DNA of 35,190 nucleotides, from assembly GCA_036012905.1 (NCBI GenBank), contig DASCQF010000097.1, positions 1 to 35,190 of the forward strand, read 5' to 3'. Below are positions 1 to 6,783 of this stretch, piece by piece. The stretch is from NP936 sp002726085 (lineage in GTDB: Bacteria; Acidobacteriota; Vicinamibacteria; Vicinamibacterales; UBA8438). The position numbers were made by a program, and so were the translations under genes. Under the pieces are notes generated by a model. That model saw nothing but the letters and a program-made list of their open reading frames with translations, was not told the DNA's origin and searched no databases. Position 1 is the first letter of the stretch. Each line of letters opens with the position of its first letter.

Positions 1-1
1 G

Positions 2-730
2 CGAGCTGATGAGTCCGTCGCCCGGATGCGGCTTGACACGCTCGACGAGACCCACAGGGAAACCCGCCGCCGGTGGCGCCGCTGGGCCGATGACCACGTC
101 GAGACCATCCGCGAGGCGGCGGCTGCCCTGGCCGATGACGTGATCCCGGCGGCGATCGTGAGCGACCGCGCGCGGGCGCACTGGCGACCGCTGCTCGCCA
201 TTGCCGATGCGATCGGCGGCGCATGGCCGGTGCGCGCTCGAGAGGCCGCAACAGCGCTAGTCGGTGAGGGCACTGACGAGGAGATCAACATCGACTTACT
301 GCATGACATCCACATGGTCTTCGACGACGCCAGCGCCACGTTCCTGGGGTCGACGGAGATGGTCGAGAAACTCGCAAAGCTGGAGTCGCGACCGTGGAGT
401 GACTGGAAGCAGGGGAAACCGATCTCGACCCGCGCTGTGGCGGACCGCCTCAAGACGTTCGATGTGTTCCCCGGCAGCAACGGGACGGCGAGAGGGTACC
501 ACCGTGCCGGGTTTGAGGATGCCTGGTCCCGGTATCCCGTCTCCAAACCGTCAAACCGTCAAACGGCCAATAAAACCGGGGGTGAAACCGCAGATACAAA
601 CCGTCAAGAAGGACAGATGACTGACGGTTTAGAGACGCAGGTTGGGCCAATGAATACGGGGGTGTTTGACGGTTTGACGGTTTGTGATGGGGGTACGCCG
701 GAGGAGGAGCAGGAGTGGAGCAAGATATGA
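2..730 (+). CDS. DUF3631-domain protein, 5' end outside the window
   Basis: The frame is open at the left edge, so the real start lies upstream; the ATG at 26 is internal. The visible part matches the DUF3631 family, which is found in mobile-element proteins often joined to primase or helicase modules: a run beginning ARAHWRPLLAIADAIGG, then LLHDIHMVFDD, then RPWSDWKQGKPIS, then GTARGYHRAGFEDAWSRY. After about residue 180 the protein becomes a low-complexity polar tail containing SNRQT and DGLTV pieces. These are the translations of the two arms of a nested palindrome in the DNA (544-684). The stop overlaps the next gene's ATG (ATGA at 727-730), so the two are co-translated. Family membership is recognised from memory of the domain; the biochemical role (replication or maintenance of the element) is inferred. 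Confidence 0.75.
   Translation, partial: RADESVARMRLDTLDETHRETRRRWRRWADDHVETIREAAAALADDVIPAAIVSDRARAHWRPLLAIADAIGGAWPVRAREAATALVGEGTDEEINIDLLHDIHMVFDDASATFLGSTEMVEKLAKLESRPWSDWKQGKPISTRAVADRLKTFDVFPGSNGTARGYHRAGFEDAWSRYPVSKPSNRQTANKTGGETADTNRQEGQMTDGLETQVGPMNTGVFDGLTVCDGGTPEEEQEWSKI
544..684. repeat. Nested palindrome built from octamer AAACCGTC
   Basis: The octamer aaaccgtc occurs at 545-552, 553-560 and 598-605. Its reverse complement gacggttt occurs at 623-630, 668-675 and 676-683. Every copy mirrors another around position 614 (paired coordinates sum to 1228). The outer arms 544-564 and 664-684 are a perfect 21-bp inverted repeat, and the inner arms 598-606 and 622-630 form a 9-bp stem with a 15-nt loop. 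The structure lies in the coding sequence of the DUF3631 protein tail. It could act as iterons, a cruciform, an RNA hairpin or a replication/regulatory site of the element; no function can be read directly. Confidence 0.85.
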
Positions 731-1217
731 CCCGCGCTACCACCCCCACCGTGTTCGACAGTGCGGCCCTGCCGCTGCTCATCACGTTACAGGAGCAGGG
801 CTTCGAGCTGCGGGTCACCAACGGGGCGCTCTTCATCAAGCCGGTCGATCGTGTCACCCTCGAGCTGCGCGCCCAACTCCGTCAGCACAAGCCTGCGCTG
901 ATGACGCTGGTGTGCGTCTGTGAACAAGGCGTCCAAGACCGCGTCACGGTCTTCCGCGCCCAGCTCGAGGCGTCCCCCCCACGACGGTCGGCCCGTTCCT
1001 GTTCACGGCGGGTGTGCCCTACAGCAAGGGGATCTGCTTCTCGTGCGGCGCCTGTCTGCCGGAGGCCTGCTTCGGTCGCTGCTGGCGCTGCTCGCTGGCG
1101 TGGCGGTTGGCCGTCGGTGTGGGATCCCGGCGGAGCCGGCGACGGTGTTTGACGGGGCGGGGGTCAATGCGTGACCTCCATAGACCTGGCAGGACCACCG
1201 AGCGGAAGGAGAAGTAG
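727..1217 (+). pseudogene. TubC docking-domain-like small protein, frameshifted
   Basis: The ATG at 727 overlaps the upstream stop and follows a purine-rich SD (aggagtggag, 711-720). The first ~85 codons read ALPLLITLQEQGFELRVTNG and then TLELRAQLRQHKPALMTL, resembling the TubC N-terminal docking domain seen in small proteins beside DUF3631 genes. After a run of seven C (974-980) this frame turns into arginine-rich sequence, while the next frame continues sensibly as TTVGPFLFTAGVPYSKGICF with CFSCGACLPEACFGRCWRC, a cysteine-rich segment. It ends at the TAG at 1215-1217, with the next gene starting 3 bp later. One missing base in the C run explains this. It may be a true frameshift mutation or a sequencing/assembly error in a homopolymer. 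Function unknown. Confidence 0.6.
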
Positions 1218-1220
1218 AGG

Positions 1221-1415
1221 ATGACGGACACACCAGCACGGATCCGACTGGGCGGGGCCTGGAAGCGGATTACCTCCAAGGGCCGTGTGATCAACGTCCC
1301 CGTCGGCGGCCTAGAGATCACCCTCTGGGAAAACACCCGAAAGCAGCACGACCGATCGCCTGATTGGAACGTGACGATCGCCGAGCGACCCAAGCGGGAG
1401 GAGCGGTCAGGGTGA
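1221..1415 (+). CDS. Small unknown protein of the integrated element
   Basis: A 64-residue protein starting at ATG 1221 behind ggaaggagaag (1204-1214), a good ribosome binding site. The sequence has an IRLGGAWKRITSKGR start followed by VGGLEITLWENTRKQ and a charged C-terminus, giving an alternating beta pattern. This resembles small proteins that recur beside integrases and DUF3631 genes, but I do not recognise a named family. It sits 3 bp after the preceding gene and is in line with the rest of the element genes, so it is probably part of the same operon. No membrane segment or cysteine motif is present. Confidence 0.6.
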   Translation: MTDTPARIRLGGAWKRITSKGRVINVPVGGLEITLWENTRKQHDRSPDWNVTIAERPKREERSG

Positions 1416-1500
1416 CAGTTCCGGTCGACGCGACAGCAGACGCCAGCGCCGCTGACACAACGTCAGACGTGAGGTCCAAACGGACCGCCTGAGTGTCCCG

Positions 1501-1770
1501 ATGCCTGACATCCACCCCGCACCCGATCGGCGCGTAGAAGCCCGAACGTCGGGTTTCTCGGAGGCATCCTGCCGCGTGTGCGGCGGCGCGATCAGGGGGC
1601 GGCGTCGAAACTTCTGTTCTGACCGCTGTCGGATGCGGGCGCGTCGGGCTGAGCGCGCGTCACGAGTTGAGGCGCTCCTCGCTGATATAGACCACGCGCT
1701 CGCAGCGCTCAGACGCGAACTTCGGTCGGAGCGAGGTAGCCAAGCCATTCCGAAGAGCGTCTCGAGATGA
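1501..1770 (+). CDS. Small zinc-finger-like protein of the element
   Basis: An 89-residue protein with one compact cysteine motif near residues 24-43: CRVCGG, then FCSDRCRMRARR (CX2C and CX3C spaced by ~14 residues). It is followed by an arginine-rich stretch and a predicted amphipathic helix (VEALLADIDHALAALRREL). This layout suggests a zinc-binding nucleic-acid-contacting protein. It ends with a 4-bp ATGA overlap with the excisionase-like gene at 1767, which supports translational coupling and a shared role in the element. No clear SD precedes ATG 1501, so the start is uncertain. No named family recognised. Confidence 0.6.
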   Translation: MPDIHPAPDRRVEARTSGFSEASCRVCGGAIRGRRRNFCSDRCRMRARRAERASRVEALLADIDHALAALRRELRSERGSQAIPKSVSR

Positions 1771-1979
1771 CTAGGCCGAATGGGCTGCCGGTGCTCCTGA
1801 CCCCAGACGAAACAGCGGATCTTCTGCGGACCAGCCGGAAGGCCGTGTACGCCATGGCTGAACGGGGGCAACTGCCCGGGGTAACGCGAATCGGTCGCCG
1901 GTTGCTCGTCCGGCGCGACGCGCTGGTAGACTGGCTCGACCAGAAGCACGCGCCATCGCCGAAGGAGGCAAGGCGATGA
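1767..1979 (+). CDS. Helix-turn-helix excisionase-like protein
   Basis: A 70-residue protein with the typical MerR/AlpA-like small HTH (HTH_17 type): LLTPDETADLLRTSRKAVYA is the helix-turn-helix, followed by RIGRRLLVRRDALVDWL, the wing and closing helix. Proteins of this family next to tyrosine integrases commonly act as excisionases or regulators of excision. It overlaps the preceding gene and the integrase by 4 bp each (ATGA at 1767 and 1976), a tight translational coupling that argues for a joint role with the integrase. Family assignment is confident; the excisionase role is inferred from context. Confidence 0.85.
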   Translation: MTRPNGLPVLLTPDETADLLRTSRKAVYAMAERGQLPGVTRIGRRLLVRRDALVDWLDQKHAPSPKEARR

Positions 1980-3088
1980 GCGTAACGATCAGACCGTACC
2001 GTCGAGGAGGCTGGGAAGTGGACGTGCGGATCGTGCTCCCGGACGGCAGACGACGGCGCGAACGGAAGCGAGCGCCGGTCTCATCGAAGTCTGCCGCCCT
2101 GCGGTGGGGCCAAGCCCGTGAGCGCGAACTCCTCATCCACCGGCCAGCCGCCACCATCCAACCCCGAAAGGAGGTACCAATCCTAAAGGCGTTCGCCCCG
2201 AGGTTCCTGGACAGCTACGCCCGAGCGAACCGACAGAAGCCCAGCACCATCGTGACCAAGGAGGTCCTGCTCCGTGTGCACCTAGCGCCGTTGCTGGGTG
2301 CCAAGCGGCTCGACGCGATCACCAACGAGGACGTGCAGCGGCTGAAGCGTGCCCTCAGCGAGAAAGCCCCCAAGACCGTCAACAACGTCCTCTCGGTGCT
2401 CAGCACCCTGCTCAAGGCCGCAGTCGAGTGGCAGCTGATCGAGCGGGTTCCCTGCACCATCCGGCTGCTCAAGGTCCCGAAGCCGTCAGCGGCGTTTCAC
2501 GACTTCGTGAGCTACGAGCGATTGGTGGAGGCGGGTCGCTCCGCAGGCGCCAATGCATACCTCATTGTCCTCCTGGGCGGAGAGGCGGGTCTGCGGTGCG
2601 GGGAGATGATCGCTCTTGAGTGGGCCGACGTCGACTTGGCGAAGCGTCAACTGTGCGTCCAGCGGTCCAACTGGAACGGACACGTGACCGCGCCGAAGGG
2701 AGGACGACTGCGGTATATCCCGCTGACTGTCCGCCTCGCGAAGGCGTTGCGTGACCAGCGGCACCTCAGGAGTCCGCTGGTGCTATGCAACGAGGACGGC
2801 GAAGCGCTGAATCGAAAAGCCGTGCTATTGGGCGTGCGGCGAGCGGCTCGGCGGGGCAAGGTACAGAACAGCGGGGTCCACGTCCTCCGGCATACGTTCT
2901 GCTCGCACCTGGCGATGCGCGGTGCCCCGGCACGGGCTATCCAGGAGCTGGCCGGACATGCCGACCTCTCGACAACGCAGCGCTACATGCACCTGAGTCC
3001 GGCCGCTATTGAGGCGGCCATCCGGCTCTTGGATCAGCCGCCAGCCGATCTCAGTCGTGGAGACATTGTGGAGACGGCCGGTCGCTGA
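1976..3088 (+). CDS. int: Tyrosine site-specific integrase
   Basis: A 370-residue phage-type tyrosine recombinase. The N-terminal arm-binding part (residues ~1-60) includes GGWEVDVRIVLPDGRRRRER. A core-binding SAM-like domain follows (~70-165, including TIVTKEVLLRVHLAPLLGAK). The catalytic domain carries the full set of active residues: R207 in GLRCGEM, K241 in APKGGRLRY, H302 and R305 in HVLRHTF, H328 in ELAGHADLSTTQ and nucleophile Y337 in RYMHL. It ends 30 bp from the 3' end of tRNA-Sec, and both the gene and the tRNA terminus point at the same junction, the classical position of an integrase beside its attachment site. It catalyses integration and, with the HTH protein, probably excision. 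Confidence 0.95.
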   Translation: MSVTIRPYRRGGWEVDVRIVLPDGRRRRERKRAPVSSKSAALRWGQARERELLIHRPAATIQPRKEVPILKAFAPRFLDSYARANRQKPSTIVTKEVLLRVHLAPLLGAKRLDAITNEDVQRLKRALSEKAPKTVNNVLSVLSTLLKAAVEWQLIERVPCTIRLLKVPKPSAAFHDFVSYERLVEAGRSAGANAYLIVLLGGEAGLRCGEMIALEWADVDLAKRQLCVQRSNWNGHVTAPKGGRLRYIPLTVRLAKALRDQRHLRSPLVLCNEDGEALNRKAVLLGVRRAARRGKVQNSGVHVLRHTFCSHLAMRGAPARAIQELAGHADLSTTQRYMHLSPAAIEAAIRLLDQPPADLSRGDIVETAGR

Positions 3089-3118
3089 TCAGGAAGTGCA
3101 ATGAAGACAAGAGGTTAA

Positions 3119-3144
3119 TGGCGGAAGCGCCTGGGAGTCGAACC
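3119..3144. other. Probable att site at the 3' end of tRNA-Sec
   Basis: The last ~26 nt of tRNA-Sec (T arm to CCA) face the integrase, 30 bp away. Tyrosine integrases commonly recombine within tRNA 3' ends and rebuild the tRNA with element DNA. This is inferred from position; the second copy of the repeat would lie to the left, outside the window, so the exact core cannot be fixed here. Confidence 0.5.
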
Positions 3145-3215
3145 CAGCCCCCCCGCGTTAGCGGGGGGCGACCGGTTTTGAAGACCGGGAGGGCCACCGG
3201 GCCCCGTTCGCTTCC
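3119..3215 (-). tRNA. selC: tRNA-Sec (anticodon TCA)
   Basis: Read on the minus strand, the 97-nt molecule begins GGAAGCGA and ends with CGCTTCC, discriminator G and an encoded CCA. The anticodon arm CCGGTCTTCAAAACCGG holds TCA. The long extra arm is a perfect CCCCCCGC/GCGGGGGG hairpin with a TAAC-type loop, and the T arm contains GGTTCGACTCC. The lengthened acceptor and very long variable arm are diagnostic of bacterial selenocysteine tRNA, which inserts Sec at recoded UGA with SelB. The eighth acceptor pair appears to be A-G. selA/selB are not in this window. Confidence 0.95.
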
Positions 3216-3459
3216 ATTCGGGGCAACCATCATCGCACGGAGGACACGGATCCCCTGCATCAGATGGCGACAGTCTGAGGACGTCTGAAAAACCGGGCAG
3301 ATGACAGGATGGCGGGACCGCACTCACGCAAACGTATCGACCATCACGAAACCGACGACGCTTCGTTGGTAGCGACGTGATGTCGCGAGCTCCGACGGCG
3401 GCCGGACCGGAGTGTGGATGGAGCGCCGTCCCAGCGACACAGCGGGGCGGCGCAGAGCG

Positions 3460-3666
3460 TTAGCTCTCGATCAGGCGGACTTCACCGGCGCGAGGGCCTT
3501 TGGTCGATTCTTCGATGGTGAACTCGACCCGTTGGCCTTCCCGAAGCAACTCGAACACTGCGCCCCGAACCGCGCTGCGATGGAAGAAATGCTCGATTCC
3601 GCCTTCATCGCGAATGAAGCCAAATCCTTTGTCAATCAAGAGACGCGCAATCGTACCGCTGGCCAT
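3460..3666 (-). CDS. Cold-shock domain protein (CspA family)
   Basis: A 68-residue single cold-shock domain: MASGTIARLLIDKGFGFIRD carries the RNP1-like KGFGFI motif, followed by EHFFHRSAV, an RNP2-like motif with aromatic residues, and a C-terminal VEFTIEESTKGPRAGEVRL. The family binds single-stranded RNA/DNA and melts RNA structure. The start is fixed by family length and a strong SD, ggaggag, 5 nt before the ATG. The gene stands alone, downstream of a long noncoding stretch that contains a sigma70-like promoter ~280 nt upstream, suggesting a long structured leader as in other cold-shock genes. Confidence 0.93.
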   Translation of the reverse strand: MASGTIARLLIDKGFGFIRDEGGIEHFFHRSAVRGAVFELLREGQRVEFTIEESTKGPRAGEVRLIES

Positions 3667-4062
3667 ACGTACTCCTCCGATACCAGAACCCCGCTGCCGT
3701 CGCCACGTCGCACAGGCGCGCCGCGCACCGACCCGGGACCTGACGGCCAGTCGCGCCCTTCCCCGTGTGGTGGGCCCCAGCAACCGTCAGAACCTCCCGC
3801 GACCTCCTGGCAGGCGCGGGATACGCTACGAGAGCGCAGCCAGCGACCGAAGACCGCCGGCGACGAACCCGCCCAAACGTGAGTGCTCCTTGCCAAATGC
3901 GGCGCTTACGTGCCGAATGTGGCTAGTAACCCACCCTGAGAGAGGCCAGTCTAGTGAGGTTTGTTGGTGGAAGTCAAGCGAGATGGTAGTCTCCCACGCA
4001 GCTTCGACCTGACCGCTGTTCCCTAGCGCCGAAGCGTCGGCACGTGCCGGCCGGGCGAGGCG
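3667..4062 (-). other. 396-nt gene-free stretch: probable leader and promoter of the cold-shock gene
   Basis: No convincing coding frame is seen. On the minus strand TTGACT (3977-3972) and TAGACT (3953-3948) are 18 nt apart, a good sigma70-type promoter. It would give a transcript start near 3941 and a ~275-nt leader before the cold-shock ATG. A 12-bp perfect palindrome, cggcacgtgccg, lies at 4038-4049 just past the stop of the upstream zinc-ribbon gene. Confidence 0.45.
3948..3977 (-). promoter_or_regulatory. Sigma70-like promoter upstream of the cold-shock gene
   Basis: On the minus strand the -35 is TTGACT (5 of 6 consensus) and the -10 is TAGACT (4 of 6), with an 18-nt spacer. It lies between the stop of the small zinc-ribbon gene and the cold-shock gene, in the correct direction. 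Confidence 0.5.
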
Positions 4063-4296
4063 CTATTCGGCGGGCGCCGGCGCGGCGGGGGCCGGTTTGG
4101 CGGGCGGCGCAGCAGCCGACGGCTTTGGTGCAGGCTTGGCTGGCTTTGGCGGCGGGTAGGTGGTCCAGAAATGACGATTGCACGTCGGACACTCCCAGAA
4201 TTGCTGGGGCGGCCAGGGGTCTTCCGGACCGGGGTCCTTCAGGTCCATCTGCGCGCCGCATCGCTGGCACCGAACACTGACGTCAGGGTGCTCCAT
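4063..4296 (-). CDS. Small zinc-ribbon protein with Pro/Ala-rich tail
   Basis: A 77-residue protein. Residues ~10-41 hold two cysteine pairs, CQRCGA and CPTCNRHFW, forming a likely zinc ribbon. From about residue 48 the chain becomes a low-complexity repeat of K, P and A (PPPKPAKPAPKPS and similar), probably disordered. There is no SD: a TAGAAT hexamer (4307-4302 on this strand) sits only 6 nt before the ATG, so the mRNA may be leaderless. It is divergent from the nucleotidyltransferase gene 56 bp away. No named family recognised. Confidence 0.7.
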   Translation of the reverse strand: MEHPDVSVRCQRCGAQMDLKDPGPEDPWPPQQFWECPTCNRHFWTTYPPPKPAKPAPKPSAAAPPAKPAPAAPAPAE

Positions 4297-4352
4297 GGCG
4301 AAATTCTAGCACGGCCCGGCAATGGCCTGGCCGTTGTGCAAGGTCCTCGGCG

Positions 4353-4976
4353 ATGATTCCGGGTGTCGTGCTGGCTGGAGGCGCCTCGTCCCGCATGGGA
4401 GGGCGACCAAAGGCGCTATTGCCGACGGGACACGGAAACGAGACGTTTCTCGCTCGCATCGTCTCCGTGTTGCGACAAGGTGGGGTGGACGATGTCGTGG
4501 TGGTGGCCGGCTACCACTGGAAGGCGATCGCCCGCGCCGCCGAAGAGCTGGAGGTGCCTGTTCGTGTGCTACACAACCCGGCTCCCGAACGGGGCCAGCT
4601 GTCGTCGATGCTCGTGGCGCTCGCGGCCGTTGACCATCCCGGTGTCCGGGCGATGCTCGTGACGCTGGTGGATCTGCCACTCGTGTCGCCGTCGACGGTC
4701 CGCGCCGTCCTGGAGGGACACCGGCGCACTGGTGCACCGATTGTGCGGCCGGTGCGCGGTGGCCGGCATGGGCACCCGGTGCTCTTCGATCGTTCGATCT
4801 TCGACGAGCTTCGTGGCGCCGACCTGGAGCAGGGCGCGAAGCCGGTCGTACGGGCCCATGCAGCTGACGGGTTGGAGATCGAGATCGAGGACGAGGGCGC
4901 GTTTGTCGACGTGGACACGCCGGAGGACTACGAGCGGGTATTCGGGGTGACCCTCCAAAAAGGAGTGGACGTCTGA
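4353..4976 (+). CDS. MocA-like nucleotidyltransferase (NTP_transf_3)
   Basis: A 207-residue MobA/MocA-type GT-A nucleotidyltransferase. The N-terminal signature VVLAGGASSRMGGRPKALL is the NTP-binding loop. LVDLPLVSPSTV carries the metal-binding Asp, and GRHGHPVLFDRSIFDEL is the substrate-side motif typical of molybdenum cofactor cytidylyltransferases and related enzymes. The C-terminus has the usual VDVDTPEDYERV end. Family members attach CMP to molybdopterin or transfer nucleotides to other small acceptors. No molybdenum hydroxylase or Mo-cofactor gene is nearby, so the exact acceptor is not determined. The start ATG at 4353 places the glycine loop at the usual distance from the N-terminus. 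Confidence 0.85.
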   Translation: MIPGVVLAGGASSRMGGRPKALLPTGHGNETFLARIVSVLRQGGVDDVVVVAGYHWKAIARAAEELEVPVRVLHNPAPERGQLSSMLVALAAVDHPGVRAMLVTLVDLPLVSPSTVRAVLEGHRRTGAPIVRPVRGGRHGHPVLFDRSIFDELRGADLEQGAKPVVRAHAADGLEIEIEDEGAFVDVDTPEDYERVFGVTLQKGVDV

Positions 4977-5062
4977 TGCCTGCGGCAGATGGTGGGCGTC
5001 GCGCCGCAACCACCTGCGTCCTCACAGAGGGTCTAGAGGCCCCGGAGCTGCAGGGGAGAGGA

Positions 5063-5138
5063 TGGTGGACCAGACGGGGGTCGAACCCGTGACCTCGTGA
5101 ATGCCATTCACGCGCGCTCCCAACTGCGCCACTGGCCC
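5063..5138 (-). tRNA. tRNA-Ala (anticodon GGC)
   Basis: On the minus strand a 76-nt cloverleaf with acceptor GGGCCAG pairing CTGGTCC, discriminator A and encoded CCA. The anticodon arm CGTGA-ATGGCAT-TCACG places GGC at positions 34-36, and the T loop is TTCGACC. All arms pair well. It stands alone between the MocA-like gene and the asparaginase gene. Confidence 0.95.
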
Positions 5139-5281
5139 ATCCCGTTCATTCTATGTCTCCGGCTGCGGTCCGATCAATCGATGGCGGCCGACGAGCACGC
5201 GCGGGTGCGCACGCAACCCGCTGTCTGAATCCTGCAACCGTAGTGTGGCTGAGGGGGCGGCCGGGCGCCTCGCCGGGGAAC

Positions 5282-6349
5282 CTAGTATTCTCCGAACATC
5301 CGCTGTATCTCGGCGACGTCGTCGGTCACCGTCAGTGCCAGCATCAGGAGGACCCGCGCCTTGACGGGCGCCAGGTCCTCGCCCGCGATCCGGGGACGCA
5401 GGGTGCCGTCGCCGGTCGGCTCCTCCGGGTCGTCCCTCCGCGGTGCGATGCGACCGCTACCGGTTCGCGAGGTAATCACAACGAGCACGCCGTGCTCGTT
5501 GGCGTAGGCGATTGCGTCACGCTGTCCTCCGCTCGTGGCGCCGGCTCCCGCTGCAGCGATTACGACGCCCTCGGCATCACGGTCGACGGCCGCACGGATG
5601 AGGTCGCCGGATGCGCCCTGATAGGCCATGAGGATGTCCACCCGTGGCAGGCGTCGGATCCGGGCGACGTCGAACTCGCTGGCCGAGGTGTGACGCCGCT
5701 CCAGGCTCCGGTAGTAGACGACGCCGTCACGCGCCGTCACACCCAGTACGCCGTAGCCCCGCGTCTCGAACGTTTGCAGGTGCAAGGCGTCGGTCTTGGT
5801 GACCTCCCGAGCGGAGTTGATTTCGTCGTTGAGGACGACCAGGACGCCGCGGCCGCTCGAACCAGGGTCGGCGGCCACCCGGAAGGCCTGGCGCAGATTG
5901 GCTGCGCCGTCGTATCCCAGCGTTTCCGGTCGCCGCATCGATCCCACAATCACGATGGGGCGTTCGTGGCGAACGGTGAGATGCAGGAAGTAGGCAAGCT
6001 CCTCGAGCGTGTCGGTGCCGCTGGTGACGACGATGCTGGCCAGCTCAGCGTCCTCGTCGAAGATCGCGTTGAGGCGGCGCGACAGCTGCAGCCACTGGTC
6101 GAGGGTGAGCGAGCTGCTCGAGACGTTTGTGAATTCCTCGGTCTCTACCTCGACGAGCTCGCCAAGGTCTGGCACCGAGGCAACGAGCTCGCTGGGGGAG
6201 AGCCGGGCACCGGGGCGATTGGAGATGGTGCCTCCGGTCGTGACGAGGCGGACTCGGGGCGGTTCTGCGGTGGCCGCCGTGGGCCCGAGAGCCCATAGCA
6301 GCACGACGATCATCAGCGAGACACTGAGTGGCCGCGTTCGGCGCCACAT
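5282..6349 (-). CDS. ansB: Secreted type II L-asparaginase
   Basis: A 355-residue enzyme hydrolysing L-asparagine to aspartate and ammonia, probably in the periplasm. MWRRTRPLSVSLMIVVLLWA with a following ATA is a signal peptide, which fixes the start at ATG 6349. The first catalytic signature LVTTGGTISNRP (about residue 36) supplies the nucleophile Thr. The second, VVTSGTDTLEELAYF (about residue 107), supplies the Thr-Asp pair. GSMRRPETLGYDGAANL and LNDEINSAREVTKTD are typical of the family. Length agrees with periplasmic type II enzymes. Upstream on this strand are a TATAGT -10-like box (6418-6413) and a 10-bp hairpin (6387-6408) in the would-be leader. Confidence 0.92.
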   Translation of the reverse strand: MWRRTRPLSVSLMIVVLLWALGPTAATAEPPRVRLVTTGGTISNRPGARLSPSELVASVPDLGELVEVETEEFTNVSSSSLTLDQWLQLSRRLNAIFDEDAELASIVVTSGTDTLEELAYFLHLTVRHERPIVIVGSMRRPETLGYDGAANLRQAFRVAADPGSSGRGVLVVLNDEINSAREVTKTDALHLQTFETRGYGVLGVTARDGVVYYRSLERRHTSASEFDVARIRRLPRVDILMAYQGASGDLIRAAVDRDAEGVVIAAAGAGATSGGQRDAIAYANEHGVLVVITSRTGSGRIAPRRDDPEEPTGDGTLRPRIAGEDLAPVKARVLLMLALTVTDDVAEIQRMFGEY

Positions 6350-6386
6350 GATTCTGTTGCCGTTCCGGCTCGCCACACCACTTGTC

Positions 6387-6408
6387 GGGCGAGCTACATA
6401 GCTCGTCC
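6387..6408 (-). promoter_or_regulatory. Hairpin/palindrome in the asparaginase leader
   Basis: CGAGCTA-CA-TAGCTCG (6390-6405) is a perfect 7-bp inverted repeat, extended by a G-T wobble and two G-C pairs to 6387/6408. It lies between the TATAGT box and the asparaginase ATG, about 40 nt before the start. It could be an operator or a leader hairpin. Confidence 0.5.
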
Positions 6409-6413
6409 CGCTA

Positions 6414-6695
6414 CTATACTGAAATTGTCGGAGATTGGTGGGCGAGCGTGAGCCAGTCGGTGAGCCGACCGACTGCCTGCTCGGCGGTGGTGCCGTAGAA
6501 AGGCATGAGCGCGGTGGGGCCACCGGGGACGCTGACCAGATACGCGCGCCAGCGGTTCTGGTCTACCAGCATCGCCTCGATGAGGTAGGAGCGCCCGCTG
6601 ATTGTCTGTTCGAACCGATGAGCCGTCACGATACTGTCGAGGAATGCGGACAATTGGGAACGAGAGAATTCTAGCTGGTTCACGGTGGGGATCAA
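6414..6695 (-). CDS. Small unknown protein, possible paralogue of the 6924-7121 product
   Basis: A 93-residue soluble protein I cannot name. The C-terminal half, WRAYLVSVPGGPTALMPFY then GTTAEQAVGRLTDWLTLA, has a two-strand-plus-helix pattern. It resembles the small protein at 6924-7121 (WIAWV ... GQTREEAESQARTW), so the two are likely paralogues. The start is a TTG with no SD; a TACTTT hexamer lies 7 nt upstream, as in leaderless genes. GTG 6683 is an alternative start. The stop codon overlaps the presumed -10 box of the asparaginase gene. Confidence 0.6.
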   Translation of the reverse strand: MIPTVNQLEFSRSQLSAFLDSIVTAHRFEQTISGRSYLIEAMLVDQNRWRAYLVSVPGGPTALMPFYGTTAEQAVGRLTDWLTLAHQSPTISV

Positions 6696-6783
6696 GCGAA
6701 GGAAAGTACGAAGACCGGTCCACAGCGCCGTTGAGTGCGCTCGGTGGCGGGTTTAGCGCTCAAGAATATTTTCGTGCTATGGG

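Noticed and set aside
296..1949. Long open frames on the minus strand across the integrated element (for example 1407-1949)
   Set aside because: Arginine/serine-rich translations with no motifs, opposite well-supported overlapping genes; typical of high-GC shadow frames.
3123..3215. tRNA-Ser or tRNA-Leu as identity for the long-variable-arm tRNA
   Set aside because: The anticodon is TCA and the acceptor start GGAAG with a very long extra arm matches tRNA-Sec.
3372..3386. Small hairpin gcgac-gtgat-gtcgc as a terminator
   Set aside because: Only 5 bp, no U tract, and no gene end that needs it.
5153..6298. A 381-codon open frame on the plus strand opposite the asparaginase gene
   Set aside because: Asparaginase on the minus strand has a complete set of family motifs and signal peptide; the plus frame has none.
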